Assembly (NCBI GenBank): GCA_018334615.1
Contig: JAGXLP010000062.1
Span: 1-7,022, forward strand
Reading direction: 5' to 3'
Length of the DNA stretch: 7,022 bases
DNA from: Candidatus Bipolaricaulota bacterium
Lineage (GTDB): Bacteria; Bipolaricaulota; Bipolaricaulia; M55B111
In this document: positions 1 to 6,663 of the stretch, piece by piece
How the letters are laid out: every line of letters begins with the position of its first letter
How positions within the stretch are numbered: position 1 is the first letter of the stretch
Made by a program: the position numbers and the translations under genes
The notes under the pieces: generated by a model
Told to the model about the DNA's origin: nothing
Seen by the model: only the letters and a program-made list of their open reading frames with translations
The model's database searches: none

Positions 1-183
1 TGCTTGCCATTTTTATTACAATTACAAGCAACAGGAAAGATTAGACTTGAAGTATTTACAGGCGGGCTGCGAGACAACTTGTCCGTAATATGGTATAAAA
101 GAGAAGTAAGGTTACCTTCTATTAAACCCCCGCCAGCCCAGGAAGATTTTTACCTAAGATACTTGGCTTACTCGCTCTATTAA
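1..183 (+). CDS. C-terminal tail of an unidentified protein (5' end outside window)
   Basis: Frame 1 is open from the first base to a TAA at 181-183, giving about 60 residues with no start inside the window. The predicted tail begins hydrophobic (LPFLLQLQATGK), continues with beta-type sequence (RLEVFTGGLRDNLSVIWYK) and ends after a proline run with QEDFYLRYLAYSLY. The amino-acid mix looks protein-like, but I do not recognise the family. An antisense frame is also open over about 1-150, so openness alone is weak evidence. No terminator follows the stop. The next relic begins in another frame and overlaps the last 26 bases. This could be the true end of an upstream gene or another decayed fragment like those that follow. 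Confidence 0.35.
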   Translation, partial: CLPFLLQLQATGKIRLEVFTGGLRDNLSVIWYKREVRLPSIKPPPAQEDFYLRYLAYSLY

Positions 184-382
184 TTTTGTAGCAGCCTCCC
201 GTCCCGGCGTAAAGGACACGCCCGAGGTCTTCGAGTGGTGGCTGGTCACCGAGTCTTTTGCTAACCTGCTCGCCGACGAAGGCGAGATAATAGTGAACAA
301 GTTCGGCTGCCTTTGGTGTGGCAGGACGACCACCCGCTTCGACTCGATTTTACTTATGAGACAACGATACTCGGAGGATTAG
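158..382 (+). pseudogene. Start-less relic of a small WW-GR-type hypothetical protein
   Basis: After a TAA at 155-157 this frame is open to a TAG at 380-382, but it has no ATG, GTG or TTG before the GTG at 284, so it cannot be an intact gene. The recognisable part reads DTPEVFEWWLVTESFANLL, then GEIIVNKFGCLWCGRTTT. From memory this resembles small uncharacterised clostridial proteins with a WWLV segment followed by a GE-V patch and a WWGRTTTGQ-like motif. Here the second tryptophan of that motif is Cys and the sequence after TTT no longer fits, which suggests a later frameshift or drift. I infer a decayed copy without a known function. The family match is from recall and unverified. Confidence 0.35.
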
Positions 383-408
383 ATTATTTTTGAGGCAATT
401 AAAATAGG

Positions 409-438
409 TTGACACCAGAAGAAAAATTGGAGAATATT
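409..438 (+). promoter_or_regulatory. Candidate sigma-70-type promoter upstream of the transporter
   Basis: A perfect TTGACA lies at 409-414. An AATATT at 433-438, which matches TATAAT at 4 of 6 positions, follows after an 18-nt spacer. It would leave a leader of roughly 320 nt before the first permease. It is the best -35 match I found in the upstream region, but the -10 is poor and no start site is known, so this is a candidate only. Confidence 0.22.
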
Positions 439-641
439 AGGCCAGTTGCACTTGAACAAGAAGATAAAGAAGTTGAGAGTAAAAATCAGAGCCCGTTATT
501 CATCTGTAAATGATTGACTCAAAGGTTCTTAGTTGGGCTGTGGGTGAATTATTACCGCATAGACTAACTGGGAGTTATCCGTGGTTTAACGAATTGCAAT
601 TCAGACATGGATTTTCGAGGGGATGAAATTGAAAGGCCAAG

Positions 642-658
642 GACGGTCCAGGGCCGTC
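642..658. repeat. Short imperfect palindrome, possible operator or hairpin
   Basis: GACGGTCC and GGGCCGTC flank a single central A at 650. The arms pair over 8 positions, with one T/G mismatch that would be a wobble in RNA. It lies 113 nt before the first permease start. The one-base centre suits a protein-binding dyad better than an RNA hairpin, but there is no second copy in the window and no regulator gene nearby. It may be chance. Confidence 0.15.
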
Positions 659-762
659 AGCAGGCTCACAATTCTGAACACCACCTACCTTTGAGTCATC
701 GTTTCGTAGCCAGCAATTGAAGTTCGTCAAGCTCGTCTCCGGCAAGGCAGGTTCAGAACTTC

Positions 763-767
763 AGAGG
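763..767 (+). promoter_or_regulatory. Ribosome binding site of the first permease, unusually close
   Basis: AGAGG at 763-767 is followed by only TAA before the ATG at 771, a 3-nt spacer that is shorter than usual. It still supports this ATG because the protein begins with the expected basic stretch followed by the first membrane helix. No other in-frame start lies close by. Confidence 0.4.
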
Positions 768-770
768 TAA

Positions 771-1706
771 ATGCAAAAACGAAAGAAGTATATCATTAAA
801 CGCATTCTGAAGACCATCCCTATAGTTATCGGCGTGACCCTTATTGCTTTCCTGATTCTCCACTTTACTCCAGGAGATCCGGCGAGGATCATGCTCGGGT
901 CCTATGCCACAGAAGAAAATATCCAAGCCGTGAGAGAGAAGCTAAACCTGAATCGGCCTCTCCCAATTCAGTATATGACCTGGTTGAAGAATATCGTCCA
1001 GGGAGATTTTGGAACTTCCATTCGCTGGAACCGACCAGTGCTTGAGGTAATAGCCCAAAGGATAGGAGTAACTTTAATCCTCACTACCACCGGTCTATTC
1101 ATTTCCGTCTTTTTGGGAGTGGTTCTGGGAGTCGGTGCTGCACTGCGCAAAAACAGCTGGCTGGATTATCTCTGTACCACTCAGGCCATGTTCTGGATTT
1201 CCATGCCTTCTTTTTGGCTGGGTATCCTCTTGCTCTACATATTTGGCTTGCAGTTGCGGTTGGTTCCCATTGGGGGGATGACCGGCCCTCGCTCCGTAAT
1301 ACTGCCGGCTCTAACTCTAGGCTTACGCCAGGAAGCCTGGTTTGCTCGACCCATGCGGGCCGAGATGCTAGAAGTGCTAAACAAAGAATATATCAAAACC
1401 GCTAAAGCCAAAGGGGTGCGAAGATTTATGGTGGTGGCCAAACACGGACTGCGTAACGCTTTGATCCCCATAGTAACAATGCTGGCCTTGAGATTACCCT
1501 GGATCATCGGCGGTTCGGTGGTGATAGAAATAGTTTTCTCCTGGGGCGGACTGGGGTCTTTGCTAGTAAACAGCGTGCTGGCCAGAGATTATCCCGTGGT
1601 TCAAGCGGTGCTGTTGCTCATAGCGGTAACCGTGGTCTTTGCCAATCTACTTGCCGATATTCTTTACACCTTCGTGGACCCACGGATCAAGCTGGAGGAA
1701 CAATGA
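771..1706 (+). CDS. dppB: Dpp/Opp-type ABC importer permease, DppB family
   Basis: Inner-membrane permease that forms one half of the translocation channel of a peptide/nickel-type importer. At 311 residues it has the usual family length. A basic N-terminus leads into the first helix (about 12-32), followed by the family-typical PGDPA at 34-38 and a large extracytoplasmic segment with GTSI at 81-84. Further helices lie near 98-122, 137-160, 234-256 and 276-300. The cytoplasmic coupling (EAA) loop runs from about residue 206, starting EYIKTAKAKG and ending in HGLRNALIP, and contacts an ATPase. The C-terminal YTFVDPRIK is characteristic of the family. Its stop overlaps the start of the next permease by 4 nt, implying translational coupling. 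Family assignment is secure. Whether the cargo is dipeptide, oligopeptide, nickel or a glycan cannot be read from the permease, so the gene symbol denotes the family only. Confidence 0.93.
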   Translation: MQKRKKYIIKRILKTIPIVIGVTLIAFLILHFTPGDPARIMLGSYATEENIQAVREKLNLNRPLPIQYMTWLKNIVQGDFGTSIRWNRPVLEVIAQRIGVTLILTTTGLFISVFLGVVLGVGAALRKNSWLDYLCTTQAMFWISMPSFWLGILLLYIFGLQLRLVPIGGMTGPRSVILPALTLGLRQEAWFARPMRAEMLEVLNKEYIKTAKAKGVRRFMVVAKHGLRNALIPIVTMLALRLPWIIGGSVVIEIVFSWGGLGSLLVNSVLARDYPVVQAVLLLIAVTVVFANLLADILYTFVDPRIKLEEQ

Positions 1707-2599
1707 AAACGACAGGAGATAAACGGGAAATCGACAGAGAACTCAGAAGACAGCGGACCAGTCAACTATATTTGATCTGGCTGCGCCTTAAGCGGAATAA
1801 GTTGGCCGTAATTGGGTTGGTTTTCGTCCTGATAATGGTTTTCATCGCTCTTTTCTCTCCCTGGATCTCGCCACACAACCCTTACGCCACCAGGCCGCTG
1901 CGGAAAAGAGAGGCCCCTTCACTCGAATTCCCCCTGGGCACGGATTCTCTGGGACGCTGTGTCCTGTCCCGACTTTTCTCCGGCTCGCGAATCGCCCTAC
2001 AGATCGGGATACTTATCATTCTTTTTGAAGGGTCTATCGGGATTTTTCTCGGCTTGATATCGGGATTTTTCGGGGGCTGGGTCGACGAAATCGTCATGCG
2101 ACTAGTGGATATACTGAGGTCTTTTCCCGTAATCGTGTTGGCAATGGCCATTGCCGGAATAATGGGGCAGGGGATATACAACGTAGTGATAGCCCTGGGA
2201 ATAGTGGGTTGGACCACCTATGCCCGAATGATCCGAAGCAGAATCCTTTCTATCAAGGAAGAATCCTACGTGGAAGCCGCCTATTGTATCGGAGAACCGT
2301 CTTATTCGGTCCTCCTGCGCTACGTTTTGCCCAACGCTTTGCCAACAGCAATAGTTATGATGGCCATTATGATGCCCACGGCATTGATAGCCAGCGCCAC
2401 GTTAAGCTTTCTGGGCGTCGGAGTACAACCTCCGACCCCATCCTGGGGTTCGATGATAAGTGCGGGACGAGACTACTTGCTGGAAGCCCCCTGGATTTCC
2501 AGCTTTGCCGGTCTTTTTATAATGTTTACGGTGTTGGGCTTTAATTTCCTCGGCGATGGGTTACGCGATTCTCTAGACCCCACGACGAAGCAGCGTTGA
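1703..2599 (+). CDS. dppC: Dpp/Opp-type ABC importer permease, DppC family
   Basis: Second permease, pairing with the one upstream to make the heterodimeric channel. It has 298 residues, normal for the family. The order is: a charged cytoplasmic N-terminus (1-33), a first helix near 35-53, an N-terminal OppC-type segment with SPWISPHNPY, and the PLGTDSLGR motif near 77-85. The membrane domain follows, with an EAA loop from about residue 187 (EESYVEAAYCIG, ending YVLPNALP). FLGVGVQPPTPSWGSM at 236-251 and GDGLRDSLDP at 274-283 are hallmark family sequences. One oddity is that the usual Asp after LGR (GRDVLSR) is Cys86 here. The start is supported by GGAGG at 1694-1698 and the ATGA overlap with the preceding gene. 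The next gene follows after 51 nt with no terminator between, so one transcript is likely. Confidence 0.93.
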   Translation: MKTTGDKREIDRELRRQRTSQLYLIWLRLKRNKLAVIGLVFVLIMVFIALFSPWISPHNPYATRPLRKREAPSLEFPLGTDSLGRCVLSRLFSGSRIALQIGILIILFEGSIGIFLGLISGFFGGWVDEIVMRLVDILRSFPVIVLAMAIAGIMGQGIYNVVIALGIVGWTTYARMIRSRILSIKEESYVEAAYCIGEPSYSVLLRYVLPNALPTAIVMMAIMMPTALIASATLSFLGVGVQPPTPSWGSMISAGRDYLLEAPWISSFAGLFIMFTVLGFNFLGDGLRDSLDPTTKQR

Positions 2600-2650
2600 T
2601 CCCGGCCTTGAGGCGCTTTTGGACGACGAAACTAAGGCTAAAGGTAAACC

Positions 2651-3646
2651 ATGAAAACTAAGACAAAAGATATCTTGCGAATACGAGACCTGGCTCTTTC
2701 TTTTGACACCGAGGAAGGCGAGGTAGAGGCCCTCGACGGAGTAGCTTTTAGCATCAAAAACAGCTCAGTAAGCGGCTTGATCGGTGAAACGGGATGCGGA
2801 AAAAGCGTAACCGGGCTGACAATTTTGGGGCTCCTGGACGAAAACGCGCGAATCAAGAGAGGGGAGATAATCTACAAAAGGGAGAATCTATTAACCAAAA
2901 AGGAAGAGGAATTAGAACGGGAAATACGAGGCAAGGAAATTGCCATGATCTTTCAGGACCCTGGCTCTTCGCTCAACCCAGTCTTCACCGTAGAAAATCA
3001 GATTACAGAATCTATCAAAATGTATCGGAATGCCGGAGCAAAAGGAAATAAGGAGATCGCAATCGAACAACTGGAGCGGGTCAAGCTCCCCGACGCCGCC
3101 AATCTCCTCAAGCGGTATCCACATGAATTGAGCGGGGGCATGAAGCAGCGGGTAATGATTGCCATGATGTTGGCCTGCAACCCCTCCCTGTTAATAGCCG
3201 ACGAGCCGACTACTGCTTTAGACGTTTCAATTCAGGCCCAGTTTATCAACGTACTCCGGGAACTGCAGAGTGACCTGGGCACCTCCATTCTATACATCAC
3301 CCACGACCTAGCAGTAATCAGCGAAATTTGTAATTCTGTCTCTGTGATGTACGCAGGCAGAATAGTGGAAGACTTGCCGGTAGAGACCCTTTTCAACGAC
3401 CCTATACATCCCTATACAAAAAAACTGGTTTACTCCGTTCCCGGGGTTAAAACGAAACTAGAAGACCTGGAAGAAATCCCGGGCTCGGTACCCCGTTTGA
3501 TCAATCCACCGGCGGGTTGTCGTTTTCACCCTCGTTGCGACAAAGCGAAAGCCATTTGTAGTCAGGAGACTCCGAATCCTGTGAGCGTTGAACCTGATCA
3601 CTGCGTAGCCTGTCATCTGATAAGCGATCGAGGAGGGAAGCAATGA
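2651..3646 (+). CDS. dppD: Dpp/Opp-type ABC importer ATPase, DppD family
   Basis: First of two different nucleotide-binding subunits; it hydrolyses ATP on the cytoplasmic face. All catalytic elements are visible in its 331 residues: Walker A GETGCGKS (45-52), Q-loop at Gln102 in FQDPGSSLNP, signature LSGGM (160-164), Walker B LLIADEP with Asp184/Glu185, D-loop (TALD) and H-loop His218 (ITHD). The signature has Met instead of the usual Gln at its last position, which is common in this subfamily. After about residue 245 comes the oligopeptide-transporter C-terminal extension (HPYTKKL, IPGSVPRL, PPAGCRFHPRC). Its cysteines 290, 296, 303 and 321 are in the arrangement linked in this family to an iron-sulphur cluster; Cys318 is an extra one. 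The start is supported by AAAGG at 2640-2644. The stop overlaps the second ATPase gene by 4 nt. Confidence 0.93.
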   Translation: MKTKTKDILRIRDLALSFDTEEGEVEALDGVAFSIKNSSVSGLIGETGCGKSVTGLTILGLLDENARIKRGEIIYKRENLLTKKEEELEREIRGKEIAMIFQDPGSSLNPVFTVENQITESIKMYRNAGAKGNKEIAIEQLERVKLPDAANLLKRYPHELSGGMKQRVMIAMMLACNPSLLIADEPTTALDVSIQAQFINVLRELQSDLGTSILYITHDLAVISEICNSVSVMYAGRIVEDLPVETLFNDPIHPYTKKLVYSVPGVKTKLEDLEEIPGSVPRLINPPAGCRFHPRCDKAKAICSQETPNPVSVEPDHCVACHLISDRGGKQ

Positions 3647-4605
3647 CCGATCCTCTCCTCGAGATAGTCGATCTCAAAAAGTATTTCAACTCTCCGAAAG
3701 GGAAGGTAAAGGCCGTTGACGGGGTCGATTTGAACATTTTGAAGGGTGAAACGTTGGGCTTGGTAGGGGAATCCGGGTGTGGCAAGTCTACTCTGGTTCG
3801 AGCCACTCTGCGGTTAATCGAACCCACAGACGGAAAAGTTTTCCTTCGAGGAGAGAACGTGCTTGCATTCAGCAGAAAGAGGCTTGTTGAGGCGCGAGGG
3901 CAGATGGGAATGGTTTTTCAGGACCCCCATTCTTCACTAAATCCTCGAATGACGGTGGCAGAAATACTCCGTCGACCTCTGAAAATCCATAACCTAGTAC
4001 AGGGTAAAGGTCAAATTTATAACCGCACGGTCGAACTGTTGGAGACTATGGGTCTGAGCGCGGAACACATGATCCGTTACCCCCACGAACTGAGCGGGGG
4101 GCAAAAGCAACGTGTCGGGGTGGCCCGAGCCCTGGCAGTGGAACCGAGGATCTTACTCCTAGATGAACCTACTTCGGCACTGGACGTTAGCGTCCAGACC
4201 AAAATCCTGAAATTGTTGAGGAATACTATGGAGAGGCTGGATCTGACCTACGTATTCATATCTCACGACATCAATCTGATTCGCACCATTTCAGACCGAA
4301 TTGCAGTTATGTACCTGGGCAAGATAGTGGAGATAGGTGAGGTCGACGAGGTCTTTGCCGATCCACTACACCCATATACTCAAGGTCTTTTCAAATCGGT
4401 CCCGCGTCCGGATCCCGAACACAATATACGAAAACCCCCGTTGACAGGTGAAGTACCCAGCCCCATTGATCCTCCGGCCGGGTGCAATTTCGCCCCGCGT
4501 TGTCCTCAGAAAATCCAGCAATGCGAGAAAGAGGAACCAAACCTCAAATCGATGGGGAAGGACAGAGAAGTGGCCTGTTGGGTCGCAACTGAGAAGAACG
4601 TGTAA
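3643..4605 (+). CDS. dppF: Dpp/Opp-type ABC importer ATPase, DppF family
   Basis: Second nucleotide-binding subunit, expected to form a heterodimer with the preceding ATPase. In 320 residues it shows Walker A GESGCGKST (42-50), Q-loop Gln93 in FQDPHSSLNP, canonical signature LSGGQ (150-154), Walker B ILLLDEP with Asp174/Glu175, TSALD D-loop and H-loop His208 (ISHD). The C-terminal oligopeptide extension holds HPYTQGL and PPAGCNFAPRC, with Cys281, 287, 294 and 312 in the same spacing as its partner. GEVPSPIDPPAGC is typical of DppF/OppF. A strong AGGAGGG at 3631-3637 and the ATGA overlap fix the start. Adjacent TAA codons follow one another at 4603-4608, but no hairpin terminator is visible, so read-through into the relic and perhaps the binding-protein gene is possible. 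The gene is intact despite the transposase relic just downstream. Confidence 0.93.
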   Translation: MTDPLLEIVDLKKYFNSPKGKVKAVDGVDLNILKGETLGLVGESGCGKSTLVRATLRLIEPTDGKVFLRGENVLAFSRKRLVEARGQMGMVFQDPHSSLNPRMTVAEILRRPLKIHNLVQGKGQIYNRTVELLETMGLSAEHMIRYPHELSGGQKQRVGVARALAVEPRILLLDEPTSALDVSVQTKILKLLRNTMERLDLTYVFISHDINLIRTISDRIAVMYLGKIVEIGEVDEVFADPLHPYTQGLFKSVPRPDPEHNIRKPPLTGEVPSPIDPPAGCNFAPRCPQKIQQCEKEEPNLKSMGKDREVACWVATEKNV

Positions 4606-4688
4606 TAATCTATAGGCGTGTTTATCGCAGGCCCATCGTACAATTTTCTGGCATAAGCTCCTCACCGAGGAAAAGGTGGAACTGGTGG

Positions 4689-4994
4689 ATGAGAGAAGTA
4701 TCGATCAACCAGAGGGCCCGAACCTCCTACCCGAAGAGCGCCACCAAAGAGAACCACTACATCGGGTCATTTCATAGCAACTTCAAAAGGGAAGGCAAAG
4801 TATTGTTTTTAGGGGCCAAGAATATCTGTGAGTTAAGATATGTTGTTGAAGAAAGGTTCCAATATTAGAACCAAGACAGGCGAGACTCGTCACTTGACTA
4901 TTCGTCGCCGATAAACTATCTTAAACTGGAGGAGATTCTACTAAGATTCTACCAGGTGAGGCGGAATATTTACTCAAAATTTGAAAATTGGTAG
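4689..4994 (+). pseudogene. Degraded IS3-family transposase (OrfB / rve integrase C-terminus)
   Basis: One reading frame keeps the end of an IS3-type DDE transposase across a nonsense codon. It reads SYPKSATKENHYIGSFHSNF and KRE, then AKNICELRYVVEERFQY, a TAG at 4866-4868, and in the same frame NQDRRDSSLDYSSPINYLKL to the TAG at 4992-4994. The family pattern is (T)P-x-NAxIESFHS-xLKRE, then YYN-x-R-RHSSLxY-xSPxxY, and the spacing fits throughout. Two inactivating changes are visible. The catalytic Glu of the DDE triad in the IESFHS motif is Gly (IGSFHS), and the second Tyr of the YYN motif has become the stop. The front two-thirds of the transposase is missing; the ATG at 4689 is only the first in-frame Met. 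It is a dead fragment lying in the same orientation as the transporter genes. Confidence 0.75.
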
Positions 4995-5075
4995 GTAAAG
5001 TGGTCCAATATTTTCAACTAAGGGCCTGAAGTTGATTAAACAAATGACAAATCACATTTTCAACCCACTAAACAG

Positions 5076-5082
5076 AAGGAGG
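5076..5082 (+). promoter_or_regulatory. Strong ribosome binding site of the binding-protein gene
   Basis: AAGGAGG, a near-complete match to the anti-Shine-Dalgarno sequence, lies 5 nt before the ATG at 5088. It is stronger than the sites before the first permease and the first ATPase. This fits the need for excess binding protein over membrane complex. Confidence 0.8.
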
Positions 5083-5087
5083 CAAAA

Positions 5088-6641
5088 ATGGTAAAATCTA
5101 AGTCATTTTTGGCCGGATCAGTTATTCTGATCCTGGCACTTCTCTTAAGCGTCTCCATAACGGCTTTCGCTGCCAAAGATAGCGAGGTAACTATCGGGGT
5201 TCAGGTGGAACCGTCGAAGCTAAATCCTGTAACCTACCAGGATACCGAGACCGGTTTCGTTCTCGGCGCGATTTGCGACCCGCTTATAGAAGTGAACGAA
5301 GAAGGGGAGTATTCCACCGAAGGAGCGGTAATCGAAGACTACGAAATTCAGGAGGACGGAAAGGTCTACGTGTTCCACGTCAGGGAAGGGATCAAATTCC
5401 ACAACGGAGAGGAGTTAACGGCCGAGGACGTCAAATTTAACTACGAATCCTTTTTGGACGAGGACCTTGCTTCTCCTCACAGGGGTTACTACACAGAGAT
5501 AGAAGAGCTGAAATTGGTGGACGAGTACACCCTAAAAGTAATTCTGGAAAACGTCAAGGTGAATTTTCTGACTAGCGCTCGTCTCCGGGACCACGTATTT
5601 CCCAAAGACTACATTGAGGAAGTAGGCTGGGACGGGTACGAAAAGCATCCCATCGGGTCAGGGCCCTATAAGTTCGAGAATCACAAGTCCGGCGAGAGGA
5701 TTTCACTGTCAAAAAACGAGAATTACTGGGGCAAGGAAGCCGAAATTGAGGAAGTCAACTTTAGATTTTACCCCGAGTTATCATCCCTAATCATGGCCCT
5801 ACAGACCAATGAAGTAGATTACATCCCGGAAATGCCAGCGGACAAATTTTTGAGCCTGAGAAAACAACAAAACACCGGCCTGAGTTTTAGCACCTATCAA
5901 AAGATGGAAGACCACCGGATTAGCTTTAACAAACGTGAAGACTCGATCTTCAGCGACAGAAGGTTGCGTAAGGCCGTAGCCTATGCCGTAAACCGTGAAG
6001 AGCTAATAGCTCTGACACGTGAAGAAATGGCCACCCCAGCCACGGGCCGCGTACCCGGATTTCACCCAGCATCCGCTCCGGACGCCAAGGCCTACGAGCA
6101 AGATTTCGAGAAGTCTAAAGAACTGCTGAAAGAGGCAGGCTACCCAGACGGTTTCAAAACCACCATTTACGCACCCTCCGGTTATACGGAAAGGGTTACT
6201 GAAGCACAGCAAATTGCCCGGCAGCTTTCCCACGTGGGAGTAGAGGTGGACGTAAAGACCCTGGAATGGGGAACTTATTTAGACGCCACGGCCGACGGAG
6301 AAGCGCCAATGTTCAGAGAGCGTTGGAGTGGAAGCACTCCCTCACCTTATAGCTTCGTGGAGCACTGGCATCCTGACTCCGGCTGGAACGCAGTCTTTGG
6401 TACATACGAAAACGAAGAGGTAACCAAACTGCTCGATCAGATAGAGAAGACCGTAGATCAGGACAAAAGGTGGGAACTTTATCGCGAAGTGCAGCAAATT
6501 GCCATGGACGACGTGGCATGCTACCCTCTCTATTGGCCTCTGATTGGCGATGGATATAACTCTGAGCTAGACGTTCCTGAAAACCTGTGGAACGTCTTCA
6601 TGCAACCTATTTACTACATTAACTACTGGAGCTTTACTTAG
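5088..6641 (+). CDS. dppA: Family-5 extracellular solute-binding protein (DppA/OppA-like)
   Basis: Captures the substrate outside the cytoplasmic membrane and delivers it to the permeases. The 517 residues are typical for SBP_bac_5. Residues 1-28 form a Sec signal peptide (KSK, a hydrophobic core, then AFA-A with likely cleavage after Ala28). There is no lipobox Cys, so it should be a soluble secreted or periplasmic protein. Family landmarks are EPSKLNP (41-47), CDPL (63-66), VREGIKFHNGEELTAEDVKF (98-117), GSGPYKF (190-196), NENYWGK (210-216), RLRKAVAYAVNREEL (292-306), GYPDGF (351-356) and the C-terminal ACYPLYWP. The position where many relatives have an acidic WTADYPDP-like motif reads RWSGSTPSP here, which may bear on ligand choice. 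It is separated from the ATPase genes by an IS relic and followed at once by a terminator. Peptide is the likeliest ligand given the peptidase downstream; nickel or a glycoside is not excluded. Confidence 0.92.
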   Translation: MVKSKSFLAGSVILILALLLSVSITAFAAKDSEVTIGVQVEPSKLNPVTYQDTETGFVLGAICDPLIEVNEEGEYSTEGAVIEDYEIQEDGKVYVFHVREGIKFHNGEELTAEDVKFNYESFLDEDLASPHRGYYTEIEELKLVDEYTLKVILENVKVNFLTSARLRDHVFPKDYIEEVGWDGYEKHPIGSGPYKFENHKSGERISLSKNENYWGKEAEIEEVNFRFYPELSSLIMALQTNEVDYIPEMPADKFLSLRKQQNTGLSFSTYQKMEDHRISFNKREDSIFSDRRLRKAVAYAVNREELIALTREEMATPATGRVPGFHPASAPDAKAYEQDFEKSKELLKEAGYPDGFKTTIYAPSGYTERVTEAQQIARQLSHVGVEVDVKTLEWGTYLDATADGEAPMFRERWSGSTPSPYSFVEHWHPDSGWNAVFGTYENEEVTKLLDQIEKTVDQDKRWELYREVQQIAMDDVACYPLYWPLIGDGYNSELDVPENLWNVFMQPIYYINYWSFT

Positions 6642-6663
6642 TCCAGACCCGATTTTATACAGC

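Larger units (their letters stand above)
383..770. other. Non-coding or decayed stretch upstream of the transporter
   Basis: No gene of normal length is visible on either strand. On the + strand there are three mini-ORFs chained by ATGA overlaps: 409-513 (TTG start, 34 aa, charged, begins LTPEEKLENIRP), 510-626 (ATG, 38 aa, begins MIDSKVLSWAVGELL) and 623-694 (ATG, 23 aa, begins MKLKGQGRSRAV). None has a convincing ribosome binding site and none matches a family I know. The chain may be a decayed gene broken by frameshifts or a chance arrangement. The stretch also contains a TTGACA-type promoter candidate and a short palindrome, listed separately. I see no tRNA, riboswitch or terminator here. 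Confidence 0.4.
4606..5087. other. Gap between ATPase and binding-protein genes, mostly IS relic
   Basis: This 482-nt gap interrupts an otherwise compact transporter cluster. Its middle is the transposase relic at 4689-4994. Upstream of it, about 4621-4730, a different frame reads FWHKLLTEEKVELVDERSIDQ. That could be the preceding part of the same transposase displaced by a frameshift, but this is tentative. Downstream, GTGGTCCAATATTTTCAACT at 5000-5019 has the flavour of an IS3/IS150-type right terminal repeat, also tentative. Only weak promoter matches precede the binding-protein gene, for example TTGATT at 5032-5037 with CATTTT at 5055-5060. I found no terminator and no structured RNA here. 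Confidence 0.5.

Noticed and set aside
71..99. TATAAA at 94-99 with a GAGACA 17 nt upstream as a promoter
   Set aside because: The -35 match is poor, and there is no intact gene immediately downstream for it to serve.
672..758. 8-bp inverted repeat TTCTGAAC (672-679) and GTTCAGAA (751-758)
   Set aside because: Arms stop abruptly at 8 bp and are 71 nt apart; expected by chance in a sequence of this length.
1882..2217. Long open frames on the opposite strand inside the transporter genes (for example 1882-2217, 3501-3827 and 4366-4665)
   Set aside because: They mirror the codon structure of well-supported genes, lack ribosome binding sites and have no family character.
2600..2650. Possible terminator or separate promoter between the permease pair and the ATPase pair
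   Set aside because: No stem longer than about three pairs with a T-run and no convincing promoter boxes; a continuous transcript is simpler.
4855..4872. GGTTC / GAACC inverted repeat with an 8-nt spacer
   Set aside because: Only five base pairs and located inside the transposase relic's coding sequence; the resemblance to a tRNA T-arm is not backed by any other tRNA part.
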